Below are positions 26,871-35,532 of a stretch of 64,000 nucleotides of DNA, one piece after another. The notes under the pieces were generated by a model. That model was given only the letters and a program-made list of their open reading frames with translations, did not search any database and was not told the origin of the DNA. Where the stretch lies: positions 124,001 through 188,000 of the forward strand of contig NZ_JSEE01000009.1 of the NCBI RefSeq assembly GCF_001625355.1, written 5' to 3'. A program made the translations under genes and the position numbers. The DNA comes from Marinomonas sp. TW1. Lineage in GTDB: Bacteria; Pseudomonadota; Gammaproteobacteria; Pseudomonadales; Marinomonadaceae. The stretch's first letter is position 1; each line of letters opens with the position of its first letter.

Positions 26871-27860
26871 TTAAGATGCCCCCTTTCGTCTGACAAGATA
26901 GATGAGAATCGGTGCACCAATAAAGGCGGTGACAATGGAAACCCTGAGTTCACCGACAATCAAGACTCGTCCAACAATGTCGGCGAAGAGCAGTAAGCAA
27001 GGAGTCAAAATAATACAGAATGGCATGACCCAGCGTTGATCTGGGCCCACCATCCAGCGGGCAATGTGAGGTATCATTAGACTGACAAAGCCAATCGGTC
27101 CGGCCGCCGCCGTTGCCGCCCCGCATAATAAGGTAATGGCAATGAGAGCGAGAATCTGTGCACGGGCTGGCTGACTCCCAAGCGCCGTGGCGAGTGAATC
27201 TCCTAACCCAAACGCATTCAGGGCTGGGGTAATGGCCAAAGCAATAAGGCAGCCAATGATCACCACAGGCGCAATGAAGAAGGGGATGGCAAGATTGCGA
27301 ATGTCTAAACTGCCAACCGACCAAAAACGAATTTGATCAAAGGCGCTAGGATTAAACAGTGTGAGTGCTGAACTTAAACCGCCAAATACGGCCCCAATGG
27401 CCACACCAGCAAGGGTGAGTTTTAATGGATCAACTCGACCACCACCTAAGCGGCCAACATAGTAAACCAGTAAACTGGCTAGCAAAGCGCCAATGGCGGC
27501 GTAGATAAAAAACTCACTGAGTTGTGTCGCACCGAGAAAGACAATGCTGATGGCGATGGCCAAACTGGCGCCTAGATTGACGCCCAAAATACCAGGATCG
27601 GCCAACGGATTGCGGGTAATGGCTTGGATCAAGGCTCCTGAGGTGCCTAACGCCATCCCCACAAACAAACCATTGAGCGTTCTAGGCAGCCGTCCTTCAA
27701 AAATGATGGTTTTTGCCAGGCCAGTGTCATCACCAGAGGCGATGTTCCAAAGTTGCTGAAGCGGTATGGCTTTGGCACCAAAACACAGGCTAGCGAGCAT
27801 AATAATGCACAAACAAATCAAGGCGAAGGTTAGCCAAATGAGTCTTTGTTTAGTTTGCAT
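26871..27860 (-). CDS. fepD: Ferric siderophore permease, FepD type
   Basis: The 329-residue FecCD-family protein has GMALGTSGALIQAITRNPLADPGILGVNLGASLAI and the coupling loop GPIGFVSLMIPHIARWMVGPDQRWVMP. The start is uncertain: ATG at 27860 is preferred, while a TTG at 27875 is also in frame; neither has a clear Shine-Dalgarno. Both lie inside the end of fepB, which points to translational coupling. It pairs with FepG. Confidence 0.9.
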   Translation of the reverse strand: MQTKQRLIWLTFALICLCIIMLASLCFGAKAIPLQQLWNIASGDDTGLAKTIIFEGRLPRTLNGLFVGMALGTSGALIQAITRNPLADPGILGVNLGASLAIAISIVFLGATQLSEFFIYAAIGALLASLLVYYVGRLGGGRVDPLKLTLAGVAIGAVFGGLSSALTLFNPSAFDQIRFWSVGSLDIRNLAIPFFIAPVVIIGCLIALAITPALNAFGLGDSLATALGSQPARAQILALIAITLLCGAATAAAGPIGFVSLMIPHIARWMVGPDQRWVMPFCIILTPCLLLFADIVGRVLIVGELRVSIVTAFIGAPILIYLVRRKGAS

Positions 27861-28878
27861 GCTTGGGCTGTCCAAAAAGCGTTTGTAGGCGGTGTAATAG
27901 GTTCGTAGCGCTGTAGTAATCTAGCCGAAACGTGTCATTGCCCACGGCATAAACCTGATGGTTTATGACCGCTTGAGTGGCTTGTAAATAAGGGGTGTGA
28001 ATGAAATCCTTTACTCTTTCTTTGGCGGCCGCAAAAAGCAACACACTTTGGCCCGTAATGGCATCTGGAAAGCGCTCTCCTGTGGCAATGATAATGTCAT
28101 TGCGTTGCCCCATACTGTTGTCGCCCTTCACGGAGTCTGGGACTTCAGCCAGTTGAAAGCCTAACTCCGTCAGCAGTTGACCTTGGGCCGATTCATGTGT
28201 CCAGATATTGCCGCCGGTATTGTCTTGGTAATACACCATTGCCGTCGTTGGTTGTGGTGGTAGTTGAATCATTGCTTTGGTTTTCTGAACGTCTTGTTCA
28301 AACTGGGCAATAACAGATTGGGCTTGTTCTTCTAGTCCAAGAAATTGGCCAAAAATGTTCGCTAATTGCATCCAGCTTTTATCGTCGTAGCCAATAATCA
28401 GGGTGGGGGCGATGTCTTTTAATTGCGCATACAATTTTCGTGCAGAATCACCGCCAGTCGCAGAGATAATAATAAGATCTGGTCTGGCTTCAACAATGGC
28501 TTCGGCGTTGGCTTCGGTCTGGTACAGAGGGATAAGTTTTCGCTGTTTGGCAACGCTTTCCCATTGGCGCATAAATCCGTATTCACCGGCGACGTCAGTA
28601 TTTGCCATGGTGCCACCGGTGGCGATAACTGGCGCATTAATGGCGAGAAGGGTGCCGGTCAGCGTGACGCTGGTGGAAACGATTCGCTTAGGAGGTTGTG
28701 TTAATGTTAGTCGGCCTTGTTCGGTCTGAATGCTTCGTGGCCAGCCAGTTTCAGCTTGAGAGACTTGCCAAAGAGCGAGGTCTGATTCAGTGTTATGTTC
28801 TTGTTCACAGCCTGTTAAGACAACCAAGCAGACAACAGACAACAGCATATAACGAACCAACCCAGTCATGCCGACCAT
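27850..28878 (-). CDS. fepB: Ferric siderophore-binding lipoprotein, FepB type
   Basis: The 342-residue protein begins with a lipoprotein signal peptide (hydrophobic stretch ending VVLTGC, cysteine about residue 24) and has a TroA-type iron-siderophore binding fold: LTLTQPPKRIVSTSVTLTGTLLAINAPVIATGG matches the FepB start, with SATGGDSARKLYAQLKDIAPTLIIGYDDKSW further on. It should be anchored to the periplasmic face of the inner membrane, unlike E. coli FepB, which is soluble. It is the first gene of the second importer operon and overlaps fepD. Confidence 0.9.
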   Translation of the reverse strand: MVGMTGLVRYMLLSVVCLVVLTGCEQEHNTESDLALWQVSQAETGWPRSIQTEQGRLTLTQPPKRIVSTSVTLTGTLLAINAPVIATGGTMANTDVAGEYGFMRQWESVAKQRKLIPLYQTEANAEAIVEARPDLIIISATGGDSARKLYAQLKDIAPTLIIGYDDKSWMQLANIFGQFLGLEEQAQSVIAQFEQDVQKTKAMIQLPPQPTTAMVYYQDNTGGNIWTHESAQGQLLTELGFQLAEVPDSVKGDNSMGQRNDIIIATGERFPDAITGQSVLLFAAAKERVKDFIHTPYLQATQAVINHQVYAVGNDTFRLDYYSATNLLHRLQTLFGQPKHAN

Positions 28879-28938
28879 GATACACCTCTTCCATTAAGAT
28901 AAAGGCGGCATTATAGCGAGGTAGATTGAAATTTTACA

Positions 28939-28957
28939 GTATTGATAATTGTTTTTA
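28939..28957 (-). promoter_or_regulatory. Fur-box-like site upstream of fepB
   Basis: GTATTGATAATTGTTTTTA keeps the TGATAAT core and matches the Fur consensus at about 11 of 19 positions. It lies 61 bases before fepB. It is the weakest of the Fur sites listed and is supported mainly by its position. Confidence 0.4.
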
Positions 28958-28971
28958 TTTGCGTTTGTGAT

Positions 28972-30417
28972 CTATACCGTAAAACACCAAAAATTAATGC
29001 TGTATGGACTGATCAGGTTGAGCTTGGATAGTTTTGGAAAATCACTGAGCTTCACCTTACCGTTGCGGAATTTGGGTCGTATGCCATTGATGCGAACTTT
29101 TTTGGCGGTTAAGGAATCGGCTGTAATTTCAAAGCGTTTCTTTTTCAAGCCAAAGTGGTGGCAGTGAATCATTCGAAATTGCGATGTCATATTGATGATG
29201 AGAAGTGTGCATTTGCCCGTTTTTTTGGTGTTATGACAATACACTAAAATAGACGAGTCACTGCTTTTTACCTGATAGACTTCATTGCCCATGAGTTTTT
29301 CCCATAACCAGCTGACCCAAAAATCTGGATTGGGTTTGAGCGTTTGTCGGTTAATCAAAGCGTAATCGCCTCCAATCAGGCTTTGTCTAATCATCACTTG
29401 TTGACCAAGCTTTGCGCCTCGTCCTAGTTGGTCGGCCCACCAAAAAGAGGAAATGAAGCGATCAGACAGTTTGGCTTGACCACCACATTGTGCCGAGCCG
29501 CTTTCACCTGTCCACACTTGCGCTTGAGTCTGGTATTGGCGGCGATAGTCATCCAGTTTTATAGCGTACTTTTCAAAGCTATCCAGTGCGTTTAATGACA
29601 GTAAGTTACGAGGTGTGGCGGCACGGGTTTTGACTGGTGAACGGCTGCTCTGGAACGGGTAATAGTGCCAGTCGACTATGTCTAATGTTTCCGTTAAGTT
29701 CTCTAAAAATGGCACGGTGATGTTGCTAAAGGGTTTAACCGCTTCGCCAATCCTTGGCCAAAAGGCGCTGCCTGGCCCGGCGACTAAACTGGTTGGACTG
29801 TGTTGTTTGATGCAGCGAATGAATCGGTCATAATCTTTAGCCAGTTTTTTGGCACTGGGCTGAGCCGTGATGCCATGAAAGGCCCAGTAAGCATTGAGTT
29901 CGTTGCCCAGTTCACAAACGGCGATGTGTTGATTGTTTTGTTGGCTGTAGGTGAGTAAGTCGACGACCTCGTTTGCTTGCCATTGACCTTGTAGACGGCG
30001 TTCAAATAAGCCGTATTTAAAGGTGAACATAAGCCATAGATCATTGCGTTGGCAAAAATCATGTAGCTGGTGCCAGGTGACTTGAGTTAATGGCAGTGCG
30101 TCTTGGCTGGGGGCATTGTGGCTAGTGAAATAGTGGAGTTTATCCGCTTCTGATCCGCCCACGCGGACATAGGAAGGCCCAAGAGATTGGACCAGTTTGT
30201 CGAGTTTCTCTTGTTGTAAATCCAGTGGCGGTGTCTTTTCTGTGCCTAACCCTTGTTGAGTGCCTTTGCTGCCTTCCCACCAAAATCCCCCTGCGAGAAC
30301 GGAGATATCAATTGAAAAGGATAAATACCTAGGGCTGATGCAATGCATGGGGGTCGGTGAGGTGAGACTGACCGACACCTGTTTGTTGAGTCGCTTGATG
30401 TTCGTTTGGCGGCCCAT
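28972..30417 (-). CDS. Heparanase-like glycoside hydrolase, family 79 type
   Basis: The 481-residue protein has a (beta/alpha)8-barrel pattern of the heparanase kind: an opening RYLSFSIDISVLAGGFWW, then GPSYVRVGGSEAD, the acid/base segment CELGNELNAYWAFHG (Glu in LGNE) and the nucleophile segment QVWTGESGSAQCGGQ (compare GETSSAYGGG in human heparanase). Family 79 enzymes cut glucuronide bonds in heparan sulfate and related glycans. The visible N-terminus has no signal peptide. The ATG at 30417 is preferred to a TTG at 30444, but a later start is also possible. The gene lies upstream of fepB on the same strand with no terminator between them, though the Fur-like site separates them. Exact substrate unknown. 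Confidence 0.8.
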   Translation of the reverse strand: MGRQTNIKRLNKQVSVSLTSPTPMHCISPRYLSFSIDISVLAGGFWWEGSKGTQQGLGTEKTPPLDLQQEKLDKLVQSLGPSYVRVGGSEADKLHYFTSHNAPSQDALPLTQVTWHQLHDFCQRNDLWLMFTFKYGLFERRLQGQWQANEVVDLLTYSQQNNQHIAVCELGNELNAYWAFHGITAQPSAKKLAKDYDRFIRCIKQHSPTSLVAGPGSAFWPRIGEAVKPFSNITVPFLENLTETLDIVDWHYYPFQSSRSPVKTRAATPRNLLSLNALDSFEKYAIKLDDYRRQYQTQAQVWTGESGSAQCGGQAKLSDRFISSFWWADQLGRGAKLGQQVMIRQSLIGGDYALINRQTLKPNPDFWVSWLWEKLMGNEVYQVKSSDSSILVYCHNTKKTGKCTLLIINMTSQFRMIHCHHFGLKKKRFEITADSLTAKKVRINGIRPKFRNGKVKLSDFPKLSKLNLISPYSINFWCFTV

Positions 30418-30522
30418 TGAGCGCTTTAAATTGATGGCAAGCAAGGCGTTATTCCGATCTTTGGTTGCCTATAGACTGCCGGATAAATATGACAGTTTCG
30501 TGATCGGGCCAAACTTGTGGTT

Positions 30523-31065
30523 CTAAAGGAAAGAGCAAGTTTGGGTTTGTTTTAATGCTTCGTTATGACAGACGGCCGAATAAGCCTCTGGATTTTGAAT
30601 AAACGCATAGTGCTGATTGGAGTTACGGCAACGCATTTGGAAGCGAGCGAGCTTTTGTTCATAGTCATCGCGAATCAGTTCATAGGAATAAAGACTGACA
30701 CTTTCTTCTTCATCGAGTAAGGCTTGTTTAGTTTCTCGGATCAGTTGGTTTAATTGTTGATGTTGGTCTCGTACCTTATGGCAATATGGGGTGTTTTTAC
30801 TGGCCTGTTGGCATTCTTCTAGGCTGGTTACGAGTCTGGCCTGCTGTGTTTCATAGTGTTGAATTTGCTGTTTAATACCTTGGCTCACTTGCTGAGCTTG
30901 TTGGTGGTTTTGCTGACGTTGGTTAACTTGCATGGCCACTTGGTTTAATTGTTGTTCTGCGATTAAGCAGCGTTTGCCAAATTCAATCAGAGGATTACCA
31001 AAGGTGTGTGTTGACCACATAATCACAAGGGCGGCACCCATTAAATTTCGTTTTATTGACCACAT
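30523..31065 (-). CDS. Exported coiled-coil protein of unknown function
   Basis: The 180-residue product has a signal peptide (MWSIKRNLMGAALVIMW..., cleavage near residue 23, TFG-NP), a Gln-rich region about residues 35-85 that is strongly coiled-coil in character (LNQVAMQVNQRQQNHQQAQQ), and four to six cysteines, some perhaps paired (EECQQ...TPYCHK, RCRNS, AVCHN, TCSFL). I do not recognise a family. It is probably periplasmic. It lies 106 bases upstream of the heparanase-like gene on the same strand, with which it could be co-transcribed. Confidence 0.6.
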   Translation of the reverse strand: MWSIKRNLMGAALVIMWSTHTFGNPLIEFGKRCLIAEQQLNQVAMQVNQRQQNHQQAQQVSQGIKQQIQHYETQQARLVTSLEECQQASKNTPYCHKVRDQHQQLNQLIRETKQALLDEEESVSLYSYELIRDDYEQKLARFQMRCRNSNQHYAFIQNPEAYSAVCHNEALKQTQTCSFL

Positions 31066-31154
31066 AGTTCCATTCTTTCTGTTTTCTTAAACGTGCTAGA
31101 AAATTTGTTGATCTAGAGCATGGCTTCCAAATTCACTTTGGTTGAATCCACAAA

Positions 31155-31170
31155 CTGAGTATACACTCAG
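31155..31170. promoter_or_regulatory. Short palindrome upstream of the pepsin-like gene
   Basis: CTGAGT and ACTCAG form a perfect 6-bp inverted repeat around ATAC, 33 bases before the pepsin-like start codon. It could be an operator; no known site is recognised. Confidence 0.3.
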
Positions 31171-31202
31171 ATCCATCAAATGGATAAAAGGATGAATTTG
31201 AT

Positions 31203-32354
31203 ATGTCTAAGGATTACAAAATGGGATTTTCCGTACCACTTTATCGTGGACCTTTCCAAAACAATGGGGCGTCTCCTTGGTTCGCTCGAGTTGGCTTTGG
31301 CACGCCTGCGCAATCTCTGAAGATCTGTTTTGATACAGGCAGTGACTTTAATTGGGTGACTTCAAGTTTGTGTGCCAGCGACACTTGCCATCATTATGGC
31401 GGTGAGCAATTTAACTTTCAGGCATCAAATACTTTTCGTTGGTTAAGTCAGGAGCCACAGTCGGTTAGCTTTGGACCTTGGGGCACCATGGAAGTAGAAG
31501 CTGGGCAAGATATCGTTAGGTTGCAGCCTTCGTCACCTACCTCAGAGATTGATCTCATCAGCGATCTCTATTTGGCTCAATCGTACAGCAGTCGGCATTT
31601 TGCTGAGCTTGATTGGGATGGCGGCATCGGCTTGCCCAGCGTGGTGACTTATTCCGCAAAAGTGGGGGGCTCGACAGAGCAAGCGGCATCCTTTCACTTT
31701 TTTGAAAGTCTTATTCAACAAGGCAAAGTGAATCCAGATTCACCTTTTGTCGGCTTTTTGACAGACATTCCAGAACGACAAGGACGATTAGAGTTTGGTT
31801 TGCTTAATCAAGCTTATCGTGACAGTCGCGAATATTTGTTTTTGCCTTGGCAAGAATATCAAGCGAACTATCTTTGGACTACGCCATTGCTGTCTCTCTC
31901 AATGGGGGGAAAGCACTTGTTAGAGGCCAAAGACGGTTTCTTTTTTGCTCTCGACTCTGGTTCTTCTCAGTTTAAAGGCGATGAAAATTTGATGAATTCA
32001 TTGCTGTCGTTGGCAATGGATAAAGAGACTTTGTCGATTCAAATTGGGGAAACGGATAAGGGAGAAGCGGGCGAAATAACCGTAAATTCGACATTATACG
32101 ATGTGCTCATCGAAGAAGGGCAAGATAAGGGGCAAGTGATTAGTCAATTTGATCCTATGGAAGGCGCTGATGACATTGCTTTAGTTGGTTCCATCATCAT
32201 GGATCACCTTTATACCCTTTATCAATATAAAGCTGAGCTGGTGGATAAAGTTTGGCAATTAAAACCCCTTGGTGTGTGGATTTTTAACAAACCGGATGGG
32301 CCGAAAATTATTACCAGCCGACAAAGTAAACGGGCAAGTCTGTTTGATGCATAG
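31203..32354 (+). CDS. Pepsin-type aspartic protease (family A1) homologue
   Basis: The 383-residue protein has the two-lobe layout of eukaryotic pepsins: WFARVGFGTPAQSLKICFDTGSDFNWV with catalytic Asp44, and FFFALDSGSSQFKG with Asp251. The N-lobe flap maps to FGPWGTM (residues 90-96), where the usual flap tyrosine is not evident. There is no signal peptide, so the protein would be cytoplasmic, as reported for the shewasins of Shewanella. There is no propeptide either. AAAGGA precedes the start. Thirty-six bases downstream on the same strand is the avidin-like gene, so the two form an operon. Bacterial pepsin homologues are rare and were described from a few marine genera, including Marinomonas as I recall. 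Confidence 0.88.
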   Translation: MSKDYKMGFSVPLYRGPFQNNGASPWFARVGFGTPAQSLKICFDTGSDFNWVTSSLCASDTCHHYGGEQFNFQASNTFRWLSQEPQSVSFGPWGTMEVEAGQDIVRLQPSSPTSEIDLISDLYLAQSYSSRHFAELDWDGGIGLPSVVTYSAKVGGSTEQAASFHFFESLIQQGKVNPDSPFVGFLTDIPERQGRLEFGLLNQAYRDSREYLFLPWQEYQANYLWTTPLLSLSMGGKHLLEAKDGFFFALDSGSSQFKGDENLMNSLLSLAMDKETLSIQIGETDKGEAGEITVNSTLYDVLIEEGQDKGQVISQFDPMEGADDIALVGSIIMDHLYTLYQYKAELVDKVWQLKPLGVWIFNKPDGPKIITSRQSKRASLFDA

Positions 32355-32390
32355 GCTTTTACAGCAATGGTTTATCTTAAGGAGTAAAGA

Positions 32391-33155
32391 ATGGCGTTCA
32401 TTTTACATGGTGTTTGGCAAAACGAGTACGGTTCTAGAATGACCTTAGATGTCAGTGAAACGGGACAAATTGTCGGTGAATATCAGTCCACCACAGGCGC
32501 GTCGGGCACCTATTTTCTCGTTGGACATTGCCGTCCACAAGATCCCGATCCTCAACAAGGTCAGCCGTTGGTCTTATCCATTTTCTGGCGACCATTTGAT
32601 GTTGAAGCTGAGGACGATGGTGTTCATTGGGTGTCGACTTATTGCGGGCAATTAAACGCGAATGGGGAGATGACGGTGATCAATACTTTGCTAACAACCA
32701 CGCCTTATCAAGCCTTTGAACCAGGGGATTACATTGATAACTTGGTCTTTAAGAAGTCAGACAGTGTCACTGTTTTAGCGGATTCAACAGCGTGGCAAGA
32801 AACCTCTCAACAGAATGACAATCCAATTAATGGTGTTTGGTCGTCCGATGATAAGACCATCCAGTTAGCGCTGGCGGTGCAGAATCAAAAGTATGGTGTG
32901 TTGGCTGGGGAACTGTCTTATCAAGGTGAAAAAATTCAGCTCATTGGTTTCACGGACACCTATGCGAATAACAATATATTACAAAGTCTAACGCTAAGTG
33001 GATATATGCTGACGTCTTTACAACCTATTTCGTTAGTTGGCCGGATGGATGCGACGAGAAGTCGTTTGTCTTTATCGCGATGGCTGGCCAATGGAACAGA
33101 TAGCAATAATGCGTATTTTCAAGCGAATTCAATGAACTGGCAATTCGCGAAGTAA
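32391..33155 (+). CDS. Tandem avidin-like domain protein
   Basis: The 254-residue protein appears to hold two avidin-type beta-barrels. Domain 1 (about 5-125) starts HGVWQNEYGSRMTL and continues GQIVGEYQSTTG; its Asn11, Ser15, Tyr31 and Ser33 line up with streptavidin biotin ligands Asn23, Ser27, Tyr43 and Ser45, while the later tryptophans are altered (the WSGQ motif is YCGQ). Domain 2 (about 144-254) starts INGVWSSDDKTIQL and ends SRWLANGTDSNNAYFQANS, like the avidin end (W..TSGT..ANAW), but lacks the polar ligands. No signal peptide is visible. It follows the pepsin-like gene by 36 bases, with AAGGAG before the start. Biotin or another small ligand could bind to domain 1; that is inference. 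Confidence 0.78.
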   Translation: MAFILHGVWQNEYGSRMTLDVSETGQIVGEYQSTTGASGTYFLVGHCRPQDPDPQQGQPLVLSIFWRPFDVEAEDDGVHWVSTYCGQLNANGEMTVINTLLTTTPYQAFEPGDYIDNLVFKKSDSVTVLADSTAWQETSQQNDNPINGVWSSDDKTIQLALAVQNQKYGVLAGELSYQGEKIQLIGFTDTYANNNILQSLTLSGYMLTSLQPISLVGRMDATRSRLSLSRWLANGTDSNNAYFQANSMNWQFAK

Positions 33156-33192
33156 TCAATTGATTGACGTGATGGACTGTGAGGGATAACAC

Positions 33193-35532
33193 ATGAAGTT
33201 GAGCCATACCTATGATAAACATGAGCACGATCAAACCATCTTAGATTGTTTTCGACAGCTTTGGCGTTATTCTGCAGACTTAATGTTCATTATGTCGGTT
33301 GAAGCGGACGGTGAATTTGCTCTTTATGATAATAATCCGGCTTCCAAAAAAGTCATGGGGCTGGAGCAAGATTCAACCATTCATCGATTAAATTTGCGTG
33401 AGCAGTTCGGCGATGAAATGGCTGAGCAAGTGTATGCCACATATCATGAAGTGCTTGCGGCAGGCACCCCTATTTCTGTCGAGCAAAATGGTGTGCGAGG
33501 GGATGGCTCTAAGATTTATTTTGATACCCTTTTTGTGCCCATCTATGATGCTTCTAATGCGCCTATTTTTGTGTGCGGTGTGAGTCGTGACATTACCAAA
33601 ATCAAAGACGCTGAAAAAGTTGCTCTTCAAGCCAATGAAAAGCTTACTGAGTACAGTCTTGCTTTAGAGTCAGTTAATCATGATCTAGATCAGAAAGTAC
33701 GAGAGCGAACAGCGGAACTTGAACGTGCTAAGTTGATTGCTGAAGAAGCTTTAGAAGCGAAGTCTTCTTTTGTTGCGCGCATGAGTCATGAAATTCGAAC
33801 CCCAATCAATGCGGTGATTGGACTCAGTTATTTATGTCTAAAAACGCCTTTAAATAAAGAGCAAACCGACTCTCTTTCAAAAATACTATCGGCTGGTGAA
33901 TCCCTACTGGGAATCGTTAATGATGTCTTGGATTTTTCGAAAGCAGAAGCGGGGAAAATGACCCTTGAAGAGAGCCCTTTCCATATTCATAGTCTGCTAG
34001 AGCATGCCATTAATATTAATGCGGTTCAGGCAAAAGCAAAGCAAATCAGCCTCAGTAGTGATGTATCGCCCTATATTCCAGCAAGTCTCTTAGGGGATCC
34101 GTTAAAGATTCAGCAACTATTGGTGAATTTGATCACCAATGCCGTCAAGTTTACTGAACGTGGTGGCATTACGGTTCGCCTGTCCTGTTCACCCATATCG
34201 GAACAAGAGATCCTGTTAACTGGAGAAGTAATTGATACTGGCATTGGTATTTCAGTAAAAGATCAAGCCCGTTTGTTTCTGTCGTTTCAGCAGGCAGATG
34301 ACAGTATCACGAGGGTGTTTGGTGGCACTGGATTGGGGTTGGCTATCTGCCAACAAATATGCCATTTAATGAATGGTTCGATCTCGGTTGAAAGTGATAT
34401 AGGTAAAGGTGCGACATTTCGCTTTAATATACCATTGAAAATACATCAAGAAACCTTGGCGCAATCGAAATCGTCAATGAAAACCAGTGTGACGATTCCA
34501 GATTGTCAGGCTTGTAAAATACTTTTGGTGGAAGATAACCTAATTAATCAAAAGGTCATGCTAGGTTATTTAAATGAAACGAAAGCGCATGTTGTGATTG
34601 CAAATAATGGGCAAGAAGCGATCGATAAAGTATTGCACGAACATTTTGATTTGATCTTGATGGATATTCAAATGCCAGTCATGGACGGGCTAACGGCTAC
34701 TCAAAAATTGCGAGAGTTGGATGCCAGTAAACACATTCCTATTTTTGCGATGACAGCCCATGTTTCCGATGATGCAAAATGTAAATCCGCTCAGGCTGGC
34801 ATGAATGGACATCTGGATAAACCGATTGACAAGAATGAATTGTACAAAATTTTACAAATTCACTTACAAAAGGTTAAGCAATCTAATTCATTGGAATGTA
34901 AGAAAAAAATATTATCCGATCAGTTTTCTCATGAGCAGGAAGTATTGTCTAATATTTCGGCTATCGATACATTAGATGTTTGGCACGCTATTGAAAAACT
35001 TGATGGTAAATACGAACTTTATTTAGATTTACTTATATCTTTTTATGGAAGGTATAAGCACTTTTCATTTAGTGGTGTGTCTCAATCTGACACCTTACTT
35101 AATATTCATTCACTGAAATCCAGTTTGGCCTATATTGGCGCGATTAAGCTTTCTAATGATTGTGCTGAGTTAGAGCAAAGTGCAGCGATGAAGAGCATTT
35201 CTTCTCAACAGTTGAAAGAAATTGAGTCCAGTATTAATGCCTTAATTACGGCATTAACGGGGAAATTATCACCACGTTTAAAAGATGGTGAATTGCAAGT
35301 TAATCTTGATCAACAACAAATAGTGATTGAAAAGCTCGAGAACATTCATAGCTTATTAATACAGTCCGATTTTGTTGTAGAGGGTCAATTACAAGATGTC
35401 CAGCAAATGCTGATGGGCACCAAATACGCTTTATCAATCGAAAATATACTTTACTCTGTTTCGAGCATTGAATTTGAGTATGCCGCCTCTCAAGTAGCCG
35501 AACTCATGTTTGATTTGCAAGGTGATAAATAA
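33193..35532 (+). CDS. Hybrid sensor histidine kinase (PAS-HisKA-HATPase-REC-Hpt)
   Basis: The 779-residue protein has a PAS-type sensor (about 15-140, ending CGVSRDITKIKDAE), a coiled linker, a HisKA domain with phospho-His199 in MSHEIRTPINAV, an ATPase domain (NLITNAVKF, DTGIGIS, GGTGLGLA), a receiver with Asp491 in LILMDIQMPVMDG, and a C-terminal Hpt-like domain with His639 in HSLKSSLAYIGA. No membrane segment is visible, so it senses a cytoplasmic signal. It follows the avidin-like gene by 37 bases and overlaps the next gene by one base, so it should phosphorylate the GGDEF response regulator encoded there. Confidence 0.93.
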   Translation: MKLSHTYDKHEHDQTILDCFRQLWRYSADLMFIMSVEADGEFALYDNNPASKKVMGLEQDSTIHRLNLREQFGDEMAEQVYATYHEVLAAGTPISVEQNGVRGDGSKIYFDTLFVPIYDASNAPIFVCGVSRDITKIKDAEKVALQANEKLTEYSLALESVNHDLDQKVRERTAELERAKLIAEEALEAKSSFVARMSHEIRTPINAVIGLSYLCLKTPLNKEQTDSLSKILSAGESLLGIVNDVLDFSKAEAGKMTLEESPFHIHSLLEHAININAVQAKAKQISLSSDVSPYIPASLLGDPLKIQQLLVNLITNAVKFTERGGITVRLSCSPISEQEILLTGEVIDTGIGISVKDQARLFLSFQQADDSITRVFGGTGLGLAICQQICHLMNGSISVESDIGKGATFRFNIPLKIHQETLAQSKSSMKTSVTIPDCQACKILLVEDNLINQKVMLGYLNETKAHVVIANNGQEAIDKVLHEHFDLILMDIQMPVMDGLTATQKLRELDASKHIPIFAMTAHVSDDAKCKSAQAGMNGHLDKPIDKNELYKILQIHLQKVKQSNSLECKKKILSDQFSHEQEVLSNISAIDTLDVWHAIEKLDGKYELYLDLLISFYGRYKHFSFSGVSQSDTLLNIHSLKSSLAYIGAIKLSNDCAELEQSAAMKSISSQQLKEIESSINALITALTGKLSPRLKDGELQVNLDQQQIVIEKLENIHSLLIQSDFVVEGQLQDVQQMLMGTKYALSIENILYSVSSIEFEYAASQVAELMFDLQGDK

